The notes: generated by a model not told the origin, from the letters alone. Positions 48,645 through 58,830 are shown, counted from the stretch's first letter. The stretch is DNA of 64,000 nucleotides from Burkholderiaceae bacterium (GCA_031253795.1 JAIRVR010000017.1:1-64000); one strand, 5' to 3'. Numbers and translations: made by a program.

Positions 48645-49661
48645 TCAGCGCCGGGTGATCAGCCAGCCGCCCGCCGTCTGCCGGCGCACGCGCACGGGGA
48701 TGAGGTCGGGCAGCAGTTCGATGAAGCGCTCGGGCGAGGCCGTGGAAAAGAAGGCCGACACGGGCAGGTCGCCCAGGTCCTCGGAGCCCAGCGCCACGGG
48801 CTGGCCCAGGTAGCGCGACAGCTCCTGGGCCACCTCGTCCAGCGGCGTGCGCTGAAAGCGCAACTGTCCCGTGCGCCAGCCGGCCACGCCGTCGGTGGGG
48901 GCCGCCACGGCCACATGGGCCCCCGTGGCGGCGTCGATGGCCACGCCCGTGCCCGGCCCCAGGCGCATTGCGGGCGCGTCCGGGGTGGCGCGGTCGGCCC
49001 GGACCTCGACCTGGCCCCGCAACACCTTGACCACCAGGCGTGGCGGCGCCGCGCGCACATTGAAGGCCGTGCCCACCACCTTCACCTGGCTGCGTCCCGA
49101 GTCCACGGTGAAGGGCCGGGATGCATCGGGCGCCACCTCGAAAAAGGCCTCGCCGCTGTCCAGCACCAGCTCGCGGCGGCGCGGGTAGTAGCGCACCTGC
49201 AGGCGGCTGTCGATATTCAGGGCCACCCGGCTGCCGTCGGGCAGGGTGATGTCGCGGGTCTCGCCTGCGGCCGTGGCCACGTCCAGGCTGTAGCCCGCCG
49301 TGCGGTCCCACAGCTGCCAGCCGCCGACCAGCAGGGCGCAGCAGCAGGCCAGGGCGGCACCGGTCCAGGCGGTGCGCCAGCGCTGCCGGGCCCGCGGGCC
49401 CGGTGTTTCGGCGCGCCGCGCCGTGTCCTGGGCGCGCGGCATGGCCCGCGGCCGTTCCAACTGGGCGAACAGATGGCGCGTGCGGCCCATGCTGTCGAAG
49501 ATTTCGCGGTGGAAGGGGTCGGCGCCCAGCCAGGCGTCCAGCGCCCGCTCGTCGGCCGCCGTCCAGCCCGCCGTATGGCGGCGCGTGAACCAGTCGGCCG
49601 CGGCTTCGTGCAGGTCCACCAGGGTGTCGGGGTCCATTCCCGGAGGCAGGGTCTTGTTCAT
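48645..49661 (-). CDS. FecR family anti-sigma/iron signal transducer
   Basis: DWFTRRHTAGWTAADERALDAWLGADPFHREIFDSMGR; FecR periplasmic domain GETRDITLPDGSRVALNIDS. Confidence 0.92.
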   Translation of the reverse strand: MNKTLPPGMDPDTLVDLHEAAADWFTRRHTAGWTAADERALDAWLGADPFHREIFDSMGRTRHLFAQLERPRAMPRAQDTARRAETPGPRARQRWRTAWTGAALACCCALLVGGWQLWDRTAGYSLDVATAAGETRDITLPDGSRVALNIDSRLQVRYYPRRRELVLDSGEAFFEVAPDASRPFTVDSGRSQVKVVGTAFNVRAAPPRLVVKVLRGQVEVRADRATPDAPAMRLGPGTGVAIDAATGAHVAVAAPTDGVAGWRTGQLRFQRTPLDEVAQELSRYLGQPVALGSEDLGDLPVSAFFSTASPERFIELLPDLIPVRVRRQTAGGWLITRR

Positions 49662-50296
49662 GGCGTGGGGCCGCGCCCGGGCGCGTGTTCTGTGTCGGCG
49701 GCCTGGGCCTTCAGCCGCTGCATCTGCTCCATGCTGCCGTACTGCAGGCGCAGTTCGCAGTAGGCATAGGCCCGGCTGATGTGTTTGGAGACCATGCGCA
49801 GCGAAATATCCATGCGCCGGGAAACTTCCTCCTGGCTCAGGCCTTCCATGATATGCAGGCAAAAGGCCTCGCGCTGGCGTGCGGGCAGCTCGTCCAGAGC
49901 GTCGGACAGCCGGTCCAGGTACTGGCGCCGCTGGGCCTGGCGCACGGGGTCGTGGTGCGCATCGGCGGCCTGGGCCTGCAACTCCTCGCCGCAGTCTTCG
50001 GCCGACACCATGACCATGGCCTGATCGGCGCCGCCCCGGCGCCAGTCGTCGATGGCCACATGGCGTGCGGCCCGGCTCAGATAGGCCTGTTCCTTGCCCG
50101 CCTCGGGCAGCCGGCCCGACGCCGCCATCTGGGTGAAGACCTGCTGGGCCGTGTCCTCGGCCTGGGCACGGCTGCCCAGGCGTCCCTGCAGCAGGCGCAC
50201 CAGGGGCTGGCGCCAGCGCGCATACAGCGCGGCCAGCGGCGAGGCGGGTGCGGCTTGCAGGTCGCCGCGCGTGGTGGTGAAGGGGTCGCGCTTCAT
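49658..50296 (-). CDS. FecI-like ECF sigma factor
   Basis: EDTAQQVFTQMAASGRLPEAGKEQAYLSRAARHVAIDDWRR; LPARQREAFCLHIMEGLSQEEVSRRMDISLRMVSKHISRAYAYC. Confidence 0.93.
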   Translation of the reverse strand: MKRDPFTTTRGDLQAAPASPLAALYARWRQPLVRLLQGRLGSRAQAEDTAQQVFTQMAASGRLPEAGKEQAYLSRAARHVAIDDWRRGGADQAMVMVSAEDCGEELQAQAADAHHDPVRQAQRRQYLDRLSDALDELPARQREAFCLHIMEGLSQEEVSRRMDISLRMVSKHISRAYAYCELRLQYGSMEQMQRLKAQAADTEHAPGRGPTP

Positions 50297-50484
50297 CGCG
50301 GTCCGGGTACCGGGCGGGCGGCATGCGGCGCGCCGGCCCGTGTCCCGGCCGGGCAGGGGGCGAGCGTACCGGTGGCGGTCGGGCAGGAAAAAGGCACGGA
50401 AAACAGCATGTGGCCGGCGGGGCGCGGCCGGAGGCGATTGCTTTCGGGCCCGTGGCGCCTGGGTGGAGGCAGTGGCGATTGTAC

Positions 50485-50499
50485 TGAGAATGATTCGCA
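50485..50499. promoter_or_regulatory. Candidate Fur box
   Basis: TGAGAAT-G-ATTCGCA 7-1-7 palindrome (6 of 7 symmetric) between fecI-like and PLD genes. Confidence 0.65.
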
Positions 50500-50636
50500 T
50501 CGCTATCGCTTGTCTCACAACAGCAGCCACGGGCGCCGCGCTGCGCGGGGACCATGCCGCCGCCGCCGGGAAATCTTTACGATGGCTGGCTGGGGCGGGC
50601 CGCCGGTCCGTCCCGGCTTCCAAAAGGACTTGACGC

Positions 50637-51188
50637 ATGACATTTTGCAGACGCACCTCGATCGCCGCCCTGCTGGGCCTGCCCCTCCTGGTCCTGGCGC
50701 AGCCGCAGCCGCAGCCGCAGCCGGCCGCGCCCGGTGTGCAGGTCGGCTTTTCACCCGAAGGCTCGGCGCGCACCCTGGTGCTGGAGACCATAGGCGGGGC
50801 CCGGCAAAGCATCCAGATGCTGGCCTATGCCTTCCAGGCGCCCGACATCATGCAGGCCCTGGTCGACGCCAAAAAGCGCGGCGTGCAGGTGCGCGTGGTC
50901 ATCGACAAAAAGCGCAACCTGGGCAAGACCAGCAAAAAGGCCATGGACTTCGTGACCGCTGGCGGCGTGGAATTGCGCACCAACGACCATTTCCACATCC
51001 ACCACGACAAGACCATCATCGTGGACGGCGAGAAGGTACAGACCGGCTCCTTCAACTACGCACCATCGGCCGAGACGGCCAACTCCGAGAACGTGGTGGT
51101 CATCCGCGGCATGCCCGACGTGGCAGGCCAATACGTGGCCCACTGGCAGTCGCGCTGGGATCTGGGCCAGCCCTATCCCGCGCGCTGA
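50637..51188 (+). CDS. Secreted phospholipase D-like (Nuc-type, single HKD) protein
   Basis: Signal peptide; HIHHDKTIIVDGEKVQTGSFNYAPSAETANSENV. Confidence 0.85.
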   Translation: MTFCRRTSIAALLGLPLLVLAQPQPQPQPAAPGVQVGFSPEGSARTLVLETIGGARQSIQMLAYAFQAPDIMQALVDAKKRGVQVRVVIDKKRNLGKTSKKAMDFVTAGGVELRTNDHFHIHHDKTIIVDGEKVQTGSFNYAPSAETANSENVVVIRGMPDVAGQYVAHWQSRWDLGQPYPAR

Positions 51189-51331
51189 CCGGGGCCCGGC
51201 CTGGCGCGGCCCGGCCTGGCGTGGCCCGTCCCATCTGCCGTGTGGCGGATCAAGAAACCGTCGATTGCAGCCATCCACAAGGCCTCGCGCCGGCATGGGA
51301 CGCCCGGTGCGCCTTAAAGTGGCGCCCATCC

Positions 51332-52567
51332 ATGCAAACCACTCCCCACATCCAAGGCTGGTGCCCCGGCGCCTGGCAGCCCATGGCCTCCGGCGACGGG
51401 CTGGTGGTGCGCGTGCGCCCGCCCCTGGGGCGGCTGGGCGTGGCCCAGGCCCGGCGCCTGGCCCGTCTGGCCCTGGTGCATGGCAACGGGGTGCTGGAGC
51501 TGTCCAGCCGCGCCAATGTGCAGTTGCGCGGCATCGCGCCGGGCCGCCATGGCGCCGTGCTTGGCGCACTGGCGTCCATGGGCCTGCTCGATGCCGACGC
51601 GGGCCGCGAGCGCCGGCGCAACCTGGTCATCGATCCGCTGTGCCGGCCGCCGGAGGGGGTCCAGGCCCTGGGCCTGGTCCTGCAGCAGGCCCTGGATGCC
51701 GCGCAGGACCTGGACGGCCTGCCCGCCAAGTTCGGCTGGTCCATCGAGGGCGCGCCGGGCCGGCTGGCCGGTGTGTCGGCCGATATCCGCCTGCAGCGCG
51801 ATGCCGGGGGCTGGCTGGTGCGGCCCCACGGCCGCGATCAGGCCCTGCAGGCCCGCGACGGGAACGAGGCCGTGGCCCTGGGGCTGGGGCTGGCGCGCTG
51901 GTTTGCGGGCCGGTCCGCGCAGCGCCGCGCCCTGGGCCTGCGCCCCGGGCGCATGGCCGCCATGGCGCGGGAGCTGCAGGCGCCGCCGGGAGCGGCCTGG
52001 GTGGCGGCGCAGCCCGAAGCGCCCTGCGAAGGTCCTGCCCCTGGCGCGGTACCGGGCCTGGGCTGGCTGGTGGCGGCGCCGCTGGGCCGCCTGCCGGCGC
52101 TGACCCTGTTGCGGCTGCTGCGCGCCCTGCCTGGCCGGGCAGGGCTGCGCGTCACGCCCTGGCGCATGCTGTTGCTGGAAGGGGACGGCGACGGCAGGCC
52201 CGCCTGGTGGGGCGCCGCGGGCCTGGACGATGACTGGGCCTGGATCACCGGCGCGCAGGACCCGCGCCTGCGCGTGTCGGCCTGCACGGGGGCGCCTGGC
52301 TGCAGCCAGGCCCTGGGGCCCACCCAGGACCTGGCCCTGGAACTGGCCGACCATGTGCCCGAGGGCGACCATCTGCACGTCACGGGCTGCGCCAAGGGCT
52401 GCGCGCGCCAGGCACCGGCCACCGTGGTGCTCAGGGCCGAGCGGGACGCGGGGGGGCAGGCCGTCTACGGCCTGGTGCACCAGGGCCGCGCAGGGGATGC
52501 GGCACTGCAGCAGCGGACGGCGGCCGCTCTGCGAGACAATCCGGGATTGCTGTTTTCCAAAGAATAA
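51332..52567 (+). CDS. cobG: Precorrin-3B synthase (oxygen-dependent)
   Basis: Sulfite/nitrite reductase ferredoxin-like repeat; ACTGAPGCSQALGPTQDLA...LHVTGCAKGCARQ Fe-S/siroheme Cys; heads cob cluster. Confidence 0.9.
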   Translation: MQTTPHIQGWCPGAWQPMASGDGLVVRVRPPLGRLGVAQARRLARLALVHGNGVLELSSRANVQLRGIAPGRHGAVLGALASMGLLDADAGRERRRNLVIDPLCRPPEGVQALGLVLQQALDAAQDLDGLPAKFGWSIEGAPGRLAGVSADIRLQRDAGGWLVRPHGRDQALQARDGNEAVALGLGLARWFAGRSAQRRALGLRPGRMAAMARELQAPPGAAWVAAQPEAPCEGPAPGAVPGLGWLVAAPLGRLPALTLLRLLRALPGRAGLRVTPWRMLLLEGDGDGRPAWWGAAGLDDDWAWITGAQDPRLRVSACTGAPGCSQALGPTQDLALELADHVPEGDHLHVTGCAKGCARQAPATVVLRAERDAGGQAVYGLVHQGRAGDAALQQRTAAALRDNPGLLFSKE

Positions 52568-53196
52568 TGCCGCATCGCTACGAAACCGATGGCGCCGAGA
52601 TCTATCGGCAGTCCTTTGCCACCATCCGCCGAGAGGCGGCGCTGCAGCGCTTTGCCCCCGTGGAAGAGCGTGTGGTGGTGCGCATGATCCACGCCGCCGG
52701 CATGGTCGAGCTGGCCCCCCATGTGGAGTTCTCGCCGGGCATGGCCGAGGCCGCCGCCCGGGCCCTGCAGGAGGGCGCGCCCGTGCTGTGCGACGTGCGC
52801 ATGGTCAGCGAAGGCATTACGCGCTCGCGCCTGCCGGCCGCCAACCCCATCATCTGCACGCTGCAGGACGAGCGCGTGCCCGCACTGGCCCGCGAAATGG
52901 GCAATACGCGCAGCGCCGCAGCGCTGGAGCTGTGGCGTCCCCACCTGGCCGGTGCCGTCGTGGCCATCGGCAATGCGCCCACGGCCCTGTTCCACCTGCT
53001 CAACATGCTGGAGCAGCCCGGCTGCCCCCGGCCCGCGGCCATCATCGGCTGCCCCGTGGGCTTTGTCGGCGCCATGGAATCCAAGCAGGCGCTGATGCAG
53101 GACCTGCCCGTTCCCTCCATGATCGTGCGCGGACGCCTGGGTGGCTCGGCCATCACCGTCGCCGCCGTCAACGCGCTGGCCAGCCATGCGGAGTGA
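52567..53196 (+). CDS. cobH: Precorrin-8X methylmutase
   Basis: YETDGAEIYRQSFATIRREA...VVRMIHAAGMVELAPHVEFS...IGCPVGFVGAMESKQAL. Confidence 0.95.
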   Translation: MPHRYETDGAEIYRQSFATIRREAALQRFAPVEERVVVRMIHAAGMVELAPHVEFSPGMAEAAARALQEGAPVLCDVRMVSEGITRSRLPAANPIICTLQDERVPALAREMGNTRSAAALELWRPHLAGAVVAIGNAPTALFHLLNMLEQPGCPRPAAIIGCPVGFVGAMESKQALMQDLPVPSMIVRGRLGGSAITVAAVNALASHAE

Positions 53197-53956
53197 GCCG
53201 TTGCGCCCCAGCCAGGGCGGGCCTGGCATCGTCTGCGTGGGCCTGGGACCCGGCGACCCGGAATTGATGAGCGTCAAGGCCGACCGCCTGGTGCGCGGTG
53301 CACGCCAGGTGGCCTTTTTCCGCAAGAAGGGCCGGCCCGGCAAGGCGCGCCAGCTGGTGGCCGGCCTGCTGGCCGGCGGCGCTGCCGAGCATGCCATGGA
53401 GTATCCGGTGACCACCGAGCTGCCCGTGGACAGCCCCGCCTATGTGGACCTGCTGGCGCGCTTTTACGACGACTGGTGCCTGCGCCTGGAAGACCTGGCG
53501 CGCACCGAGCCGCTGGTCGTGCTGTGCGAGGGCGATCCCTTTCTCTACGGCTCCTTCATGCATCTGTATACCCGGCTGCGCGAGCGCGGCCAGGTGGCCC
53601 TGGAAGTCGTGCCGGGCATTCCCGGCATGGTGGGCTGCTGGCATGCCACGGGCGAGCCCATCACCTGGGGCGACGACGTGCTCAGCGTGATGACCGGCAC
53701 GCTGTCCGAGGACGAGCTGGTGCGGCGCATGGCATCGGCCGAAGCCCTAGTGGTGATGAAGGTCGGCCGCAACCTGCCTCGCATACGCCGCGCCCTGCAG
53801 CGTGCAGGCCGGCTCGATGCCGCCTGGCTGGTGCAGAACGGCACCACGGACAGCGAACAGGTGGCCCGGCTCAGCGAGGTCTCCGACGATGCCTGTCCTT
53901 ATTTCGCCATCGTCCTGGTCCATGGCCAGGGCCGGCGTCCGGAGGCTGCATGGTGA
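53186..53956 (+). CDS. cobI: Precorrin-2 C20-methyltransferase
   Basis: VCVGLGPGDPELMSVKADRLVRGARQVAFFRKKG; CEGDPFLYGSFMHLY. Confidence 0.93.
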   Translation: MRSEPLRPSQGGPGIVCVGLGPGDPELMSVKADRLVRGARQVAFFRKKGRPGKARQLVAGLLAGGAAEHAMEYPVTTELPVDSPAYVDLLARFYDDWCLRLEDLARTEPLVVLCEGDPFLYGSFMHLYTRLRERGQVALEVVPGIPGMVGCWHATGEPITWGDDVLSVMTGTLSEDELVRRMASAEALVVMKVGRNLPRIRRALQRAGRLDAAWLVQNGTTDSEQVARLSEVSDDACPYFAIVLVHGQGRRPEAAW

Positions 53957-54777
53957 GCACCATGGCGGCATCGGGCCGCCTGACGGTGGCCGGCCTGGGG
54001 CCGGGCGCCCTGGAACAGATCACGCCCGCGGCCGCCGCCGCATTGCAGGCGGCCACCGATGTGGTCGGCTATCTGCCCTATGTGGAGCGCGCGCGCGAGC
54101 TGCTGGCCCGGGCCGGCCTGGGCTGCGAGGGCGGCCCGGCCGTGGCCTGGCATGCCTCGGACAACCGCGTGGAACTGGAACGCGCGCGCCAGGCACTGGA
54201 GCTGGCGGCCGGAGGGCGGCAGGTGGTGGTCGTGTCCTCGGGCGATCCCGGCGTGTTCGCCATGGCCTCGGCCGTGTTCGAGGCCATGGAATCCGCCGAC
54301 GCGGACCCCGCCTGGCAGGCGCTGGACATCCAGGTGCTGCCCGGCATCACGGCCATGCTGGCCGCGGCTGCCCGCGCCGGTGCGCCGCTGGGCCATGATT
54401 TCTGCTGCATCAACCTGTCGGACAACCTCAAGCCCTGGGCCGTCATCGAACGGCGCGTGCGGCTGGCCGCCGAGGCCGACTTCGCCATGGCCTTCTACAA
54501 CCCGCGCTCGCACAGCCGCCCCCAGGGCTTTGTGCGGTTGCTGGAGCTGCTGCGCGCATGCTGCGAGCCCGGCCGCCTGATGGTGTTCGCGCGCGCCGTG
54601 TCCACGCCGCAGGAAGCGCTGCGCGTATGCACGCTGGCCGAGGCCCTGCCCGAGATGGCCGACATGCGCACCGTGGTCCTGGTGGGCAACAGCGCCACCC
54701 GCCGCGTGGGGCGCTGGACCTATACGCCGCGCCACTACGGCATGGACGGCTCCGATTCCTCGGGCAGCCGGCCATGA
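53950..54777 (+). CDS. cobJ: Precorrin-3B C17-methyltransferase
   Basis: LTVAGLGPGALEQITPAAAAALQAATDVVGYLPYVERA; VSSGDPGVFAMASAVFE; FYNPRS. Confidence 0.94.
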   Translation: MVSTMAASGRLTVAGLGPGALEQITPAAAAALQAATDVVGYLPYVERARELLARAGLGCEGGPAVAWHASDNRVELERARQALELAAGGRQVVVVSSGDPGVFAMASAVFEAMESADADPAWQALDIQVLPGITAMLAAAARAGAPLGHDFCCINLSDNLKPWAVIERRVRLAAEADFAMAFYNPRSHSRPQGFVRLLELLRACCEPGRLMVFARAVSTPQEALRVCTLAEALPEMADMRTVVLVGNSATRRVGRWTYTPRHYGMDGSDSSGSRP

Positions 54778-55505
54778 TCGATCCAGTGCAGCACGGCGGC
54801 CACCGACGCGGTGCGCGCGCGCAGCGGCAGGGCGGGGCGCTGCACCATGACCACGGGAAGGCCCAGGGCGCGCGCCGCATCGAGCTTGCCGCGCGTGGCC
54901 TCGCCGCCCGCGTTCTTGGCCACCAGCCATTCGATGCCATGGGTGCGCAGCAAGGCCTCGTCCTCGGCCGCGCCGAAAGGGCCACGCCCCAGCACCACCG
55001 TGGTCCGGGGCAGGGGCAGGTCCCCGGAGCCGGGTGCATCGACCAGGCGCAGCAGATAGTGGTGCCAGGGCTGGTCCGCGAAGGCGGCCAGCTGCTTGCG
55101 TCCCACGGCCAGGAAGACGCGTGCGGGCGTGCGGGGCAGGGCGGCGGCGGCGGCATCCATGTCGGCCACTTCCAGCCAGCGATCGCCGGCACCGGCCTGC
55201 CAGGGCGCGCGCTCCAGCGCCAGCAGGGGCGTGGCCGTGGCCGCGCAGGCCGCGCAGGCATTGCGGCTCATCTGGGCCGCGAAGGGATGGGTGGCATCGA
55301 CCACATGGCTGATGCCCTGCTCGCGCAGGAAGCGGGCCAGGCCCTCGGCGCCGCCGAAGCCGCCCACGCGCGTGGGCAGCGGCTGCGCCAGGGGCGAGCG
55401 CGTGGCGCCCGCATACGAGAACAGGGCCGGAACACCGGCCTGGTGCAGGGCCTGGGCCAGCTGGCTGGCGCCGCTGGTGCCGCCCAGCAGGAGAACATGG
55501 GGCAT
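54735..55505 (-). CDS. cobK: Precorrin-6A reductase
   Basis: [20 protein letters not shown]...VVDATHPFAAQMSRNA...WLVAKNAGGEATRGKLDAARALGLPVVMVQRP. Confidence 0.93.
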   Translation of the reverse strand: MPHVLLLGGTSGASQLAQALHQAGVPALFSYAGATRSPLAQPLPTRVGGFGGAEGLARFLREQGISHVVDATHPFAAQMSRNACAACAATATPLLALERAPWQAGAGDRWLEVADMDAAAAALPRTPARVFLAVGRKQLAAFADQPWHHYLLRLVDAPGSGDLPLPRTTVVLGRGPFGAAEDEALLRTHGIEWLVAKNAGGEATRGKLDAARALGLPVVMVQRPALPLRARTASVAAVLHWIDHGRLPEESEPSMP

Positions 55506-56706
55506 GACTGATCCCTGGTTGAATTTGGTGGGCCTGAACGAGGATGGCCTGCAAGGACTGGCACCGGCCGCGCTGCGTGCGCTGGACGCTGCCGAAACCG
55601 TGTTCGGCGGGCCGCGCCACCTGGCGCTGGCCGGCGTGGGCGCGCGTGGCCGGCCCTGGCCCGTGCCCTTCGACCTGGCGCCCGTGCTGGCCTGCCGCGG
55701 CCGGCCCACGGTGGTGCTGGCTTCGGGCGATCCGTTCTGGTTCGGGGCGGGCGGCAGCCTGGCGGCGCACCTGGCGCCGCAGGAATGGCTTTGCCACGCC
55801 CAGCCCTCGACATTTTCGCTGCTGGCGGCCCGCCTGGGCTGGAAGCTGGAACACACGCGCTGCCTGGGCCTGCACGCGGGTGCCGTGCAGCAGCTGCTGC
55901 CCCTGCTGGCGCCCGGCCGCCAGCTGCTGGTACTGCTGCGCGATGGCGCGGCCGTGGCGGGCCTGGCCGACTGGCTGGTGGGTGAGGGCTGGGGCGACAG
56001 CCGCCTGGAAGTGATGGAGGCCGTGGGCGGCCCGCGCGAGCGCCGCCGTGCCTGGCTGGCGCGCGAGGCCGCCGCCGCCCTGGCCCGCGACCCCGCCCTG
56101 GCCCCGGTGGCCGTGGCCCTGGTCGCCGAGGGCGGGCAGGCCCTGCCCCTGGTGCCGGGACGGCCCGACCACTGGTACGCCAACGACGGCCAGATCACCA
56201 AGGCCCCGGCACGTGCCCTGACCCTGGCCGCGCTGTCGCCGCGCCATGGCGAATGCCTGTGGGACATCGGCGGCGGTTCGGGCTCGGTGGCCGTGGAGTG
56301 GTGCCTGGCCGGCGGCTCGGCCATCAGCCTGGAGCAGCATGCGGCACGCGCGGACAACATCCGGCGCAACGCCGAGCGCTTCGGCCTGCAGGGCCGGCTG
56401 CAGGTGGTGCAGGGCAAGGCGCCCGGGGCTCTGGCCCAGGTACAGGCGCTGGCCCGGCCCCAGGCCGTGTTCGTGGGCGGCGGCTTCGACGCGGCGCTGT
56501 TCGAGCGCCTGCAGGCCCTCATGCCCGCAGGCTGCCGCCTGGTGGTCAATGCCGTGACCCTGGAAACCCAGGCCCTGCTGGTGCAGCTGCATGCCGCGCA
56601 GGGCGGCCAGCTGCTGCGCGTGGAGCTGGCCAGCGCCGAACCCCTGGGCCGCATGCGCAGCTGGAAGTCGGCGCGGCCCCTGGTGCAGTGGAGCTGGCAG
56701 CGATGA
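55504..56706 (+). CDS. cobL: Precorrin-6Y C5,15-methyltransferase (decarboxylating)
   Basis: [57 protein letters not shown]. Confidence 0.94.
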   Translation: MTDPWLNLVGLNEDGLQGLAPAALRALDAAETVFGGPRHLALAGVGARGRPWPVPFDLAPVLACRGRPTVVLASGDPFWFGAGGSLAAHLAPQEWLCHAQPSTFSLLAARLGWKLEHTRCLGLHAGAVQQLLPLLAPGRQLLVLLRDGAAVAGLADWLVGEGWGDSRLEVMEAVGGPRERRRAWLAREAAAALARDPALAPVAVALVAEGGQALPLVPGRPDHWYANDGQITKAPARALTLAALSPRHGECLWDIGGGSGSVAVEWCLAGGSAISLEQHAARADNIRRNAERFGLQGRLQVVQGKAPGALAQVQALARPQAVFVGGGFDAALFERLQALMPAGCRLVVNAVTLETQALLVQLHAAQGGQLLRVELASAEPLGRMRSWKSARPLVQWSWQR

Positions 56707-57197
56707 GCCAGGACACGGACACCGCACCCTCCGGCCACCGCTGCGGCGTGCTGGGCCTGGGCATGCACACGGATGCGCGGCCCGATGCGCTGCAGGCCCT
56801 GTGGCAGCAGGCCCTGGACCGGCTGGAGCAGGAACATGGCGCGCCGCAGGCGGTCTGCGCCGTGGCCGTGATGGACACCAAGGCCGGCCACCCGGCGCTG
56901 GCCCCCTGGCTGGCCCAGGCCCTGTCCTCGCCCGTCCTGGTCCGCGTGCCGCCCGAACAATTGCCCGGCCAGCCCGTGGTCACGCAGTCGCCGCGCATGC
57001 TGGCGCGCTATGGCACGGGCAGCGTGGCCGAGGCCGCGGCCCTGGCCGCCGCCGGGCCCGGCGCGGCCCTGCGCCTGGCGCGCATGGTGGCCGGGGACGG
57101 CAGCGCCACCCTGGCGCTGGCGCTGCGCCAGGCCGGACCATTGAACTGCTGCCTGGCCCATGCCGGCGAGGCGGCCAACCAAGGAGCGACGGCATGA
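56703..57197 (+). CDS. cobE: Cobalamin biosynthesis protein CobE/CbiG C-terminal domain
   Basis: [24 protein letters not shown]...[18 protein letters not shown]; within cob cluster. Confidence 0.83.
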   Translation: MSQDTDTAPSGHRCGVLGLGMHTDARPDALQALWQQALDRLEQEHGAPQAVCAVAVMDTKAGHPALAPWLAQALSSPVLVRVPPEQLPGQPVVTQSPRMLARYGTGSVAEAAALAAAGPGAALRLARMVAGDGSATLALALRQAGPLNCCLAHAGEAANQGATA

Positions 57198-58036
57198 CCG
57201 TGCATTTCATTGGCGCCGGCCCCGGCGCCGCCGACCTGATCACCGTGCGCGGGCGCGACCTCATGGCCGCCTGCCCGGTCTGCCTGTACGCGGGCTCGCT
57301 GATTCCGCGCGAACTCCTGGCCCATTGCCCGCCGGGCGCGCGCATCGTCAACACGGCCTCCATGAGCCTGGATGACATCCTGGCCGAGATCCAGGCCGCC
57401 GAGGCGCAGGGCCAGGACGTGGCGCGCCTGCATTCGGGCGACCTGTCCGTGTGGTCGGCCATGGGCGAGCAGCTGCGCCGGCTGCGCGAGGCCGGCATTG
57501 CCTACACCGTCACGCCGGGCGTGCCCTCGTTCGCGGCCGCGGCCGCCACCCTGGGGGCCGAGCTGACCCTGCCCGGACTGTGCCAGTCCGTGGTGCTGAC
57601 GCGTACCTCGGGCCGCGCCACGGCCATGCCCGAGGGCGAGAGCCTGGCGGCCTTCGCGGCCACGGGCGCCGTGCTGGCCATCCACCTGTCCATCCATGTG
57701 GCCGACAGGGTGCAGGCGCAGTTGCTGCCGCACTATGGCGCCGACTGCCCCGTGGCCATCGTCTGGCGCGCCAGCTGGCCCGACGAGACCGTGGTGCGCA
57801 CCAGCGTGGGCGGCCTGGTCCAGGCCGTGGCCAGCCACATGGAGCGCACGGCCCTGATCCTGGTGGGCCGCAGCCTGCGGGCCGAGGACTTCGCCGAAAG
57901 CCGTCTGTACGCGGCCGACTACGACCGCCGCTACCGCCCGCTGGGTGCGCAGGCGCGCTTTCCCGCCACCGATGTGCGTGCGGGCGTGCCGCTGGACACG
58001 GCACGCGACACGCCGCTGCCCCAGGGTGGCGCATGA
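57194..58036 (+). CDS. cobM: Precorrin-4 C11-methyltransferase
   Basis: [60 protein letters not shown]. Confidence 0.95.
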   Translation: MTVHFIGAGPGAADLITVRGRDLMAACPVCLYAGSLIPRELLAHCPPGARIVNTASMSLDDILAEIQAAEAQGQDVARLHSGDLSVWSAMGEQLRRLREAGIAYTVTPGVPSFAAAAATLGAELTLPGLCQSVVLTRTSGRATAMPEGESLAAFAATGAVLAIHLSIHVADRVQAQLLPHYGADCPVAIVWRASWPDETVVRTSVGGLVQAVASHMERTALILVGRSLRAEDFAESRLYAADYDRRYRPLGAQARFPATDVRAGVPLDTARDTPLPQGGA

Positions 58037-58830
58037 GCGCGGCCCCCGCGCCCGTGGCGCTGAGCCTGATCGGCATAGGCACGGGCAATCCGGCCCATCT
58101 CACGCGCGAGGCCCAGGCCGCCATGCAGGCGGCCGACCTCATCCTGCTGCCCCACAAGGGCGAGGACAAGGCCGAACTCGCGGCCCTGCGCCGCGACCTG
58201 TGCGATGCCGTGCTCACGGTCCCGGGGCCGCACATCGCGGGCTTCGAGATGCCCTTGCGCCGGGGCACGGGCGACGACTACCTGGCCCAGGTCGATGAGT
58301 GGCATGCCGCCATCACGCGCCGCTGGCAGGAAGCCATCGCCGCCGCCCTGGCGGATGGGCTGCGCCCGCGCCTGCCCGGCCAGGCCCTGCGCGTGGCCCT
58401 GCTGGTCTGGGGCGATCCGGCGCTGTACGACAGCACGCTGCGCATCGCGGCGCGCATGCAGCCGGCGCCGCTGAGCGTCAGCGTGGTAGCGGGCATCAGC
58501 TCCATGCAGGTGCTGTGCGCGGCCCATGCCATCGCCCTCAACGGCATCGGCCAGCCCTTCGTGGTCACCACGGGCCGCCAGCTGCGCGAGCAGGGCTGGC
58601 CCCCGGGCGTGGACACCGCCGTGGTCATGCTCGACGGGCAATGCAGCTTCACCGGGCTGGCCAGCGAAGGCCTGTCCATCTGGTGGGGCGCCTACCTGGG
58701 CATGGACCGCCAGATGCTGGACAGCGGCCCCCTGGCCCAGGCCGGCCCGCGCATCGTCGCGGCCCGCGCCCAGGCGCGCGAGCGGCATGGCTGGATCATG
58801 GATATCTATCTGTTGCGGCGCGGGGGCTGA
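58033..58830 (+). CDS. cobF: Precorrin-6A synthase (deacetylating)
   Basis: [54 protein letters not shown]. Confidence 0.94.
   Translation: MSAAPAPVALSLIGIGTGNPAHLTREAQAAMQAADLILLPHKGEDKAELAALRRDLCDAVLTVPGPHIAGFEMPLRRGTGDDYLAQVDEWHAAITRRWQEAIAAALADGLRPRLPGQALRVALLVWGDPALYDSTLRIAARMQPAPLSVSVVAGISSMQVLCAAHAIALNGIGQPFVVTTGRQLREQGWPPGVDTAVVMLDGQCSFTGLASEGLSIWWGAYLGMDRQMLDSGPLAQAGPRIVAARAQARERHGWIMDIYLLRRGG

Noticed and set aside
51189-51331. Cobalamin riboswitch before cobG
   Set aside because: No recognisable B12 box or conserved core by eye; the region is short and filled with GC repeats. An Infernal search would be needed.
53476-54777. 433-aa extended version of CobJ
   Set aside because: The N-terminal part is an alternative frame of cobI; MVSTMAASGRLTVAGLGPG at 53950 is the proper start.
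53899-56727. 942-aa minus-strand ORF across cobJ-cobL
   Set aside because: Shadow ORF; cobK is in a different minus frame and has real motifs.
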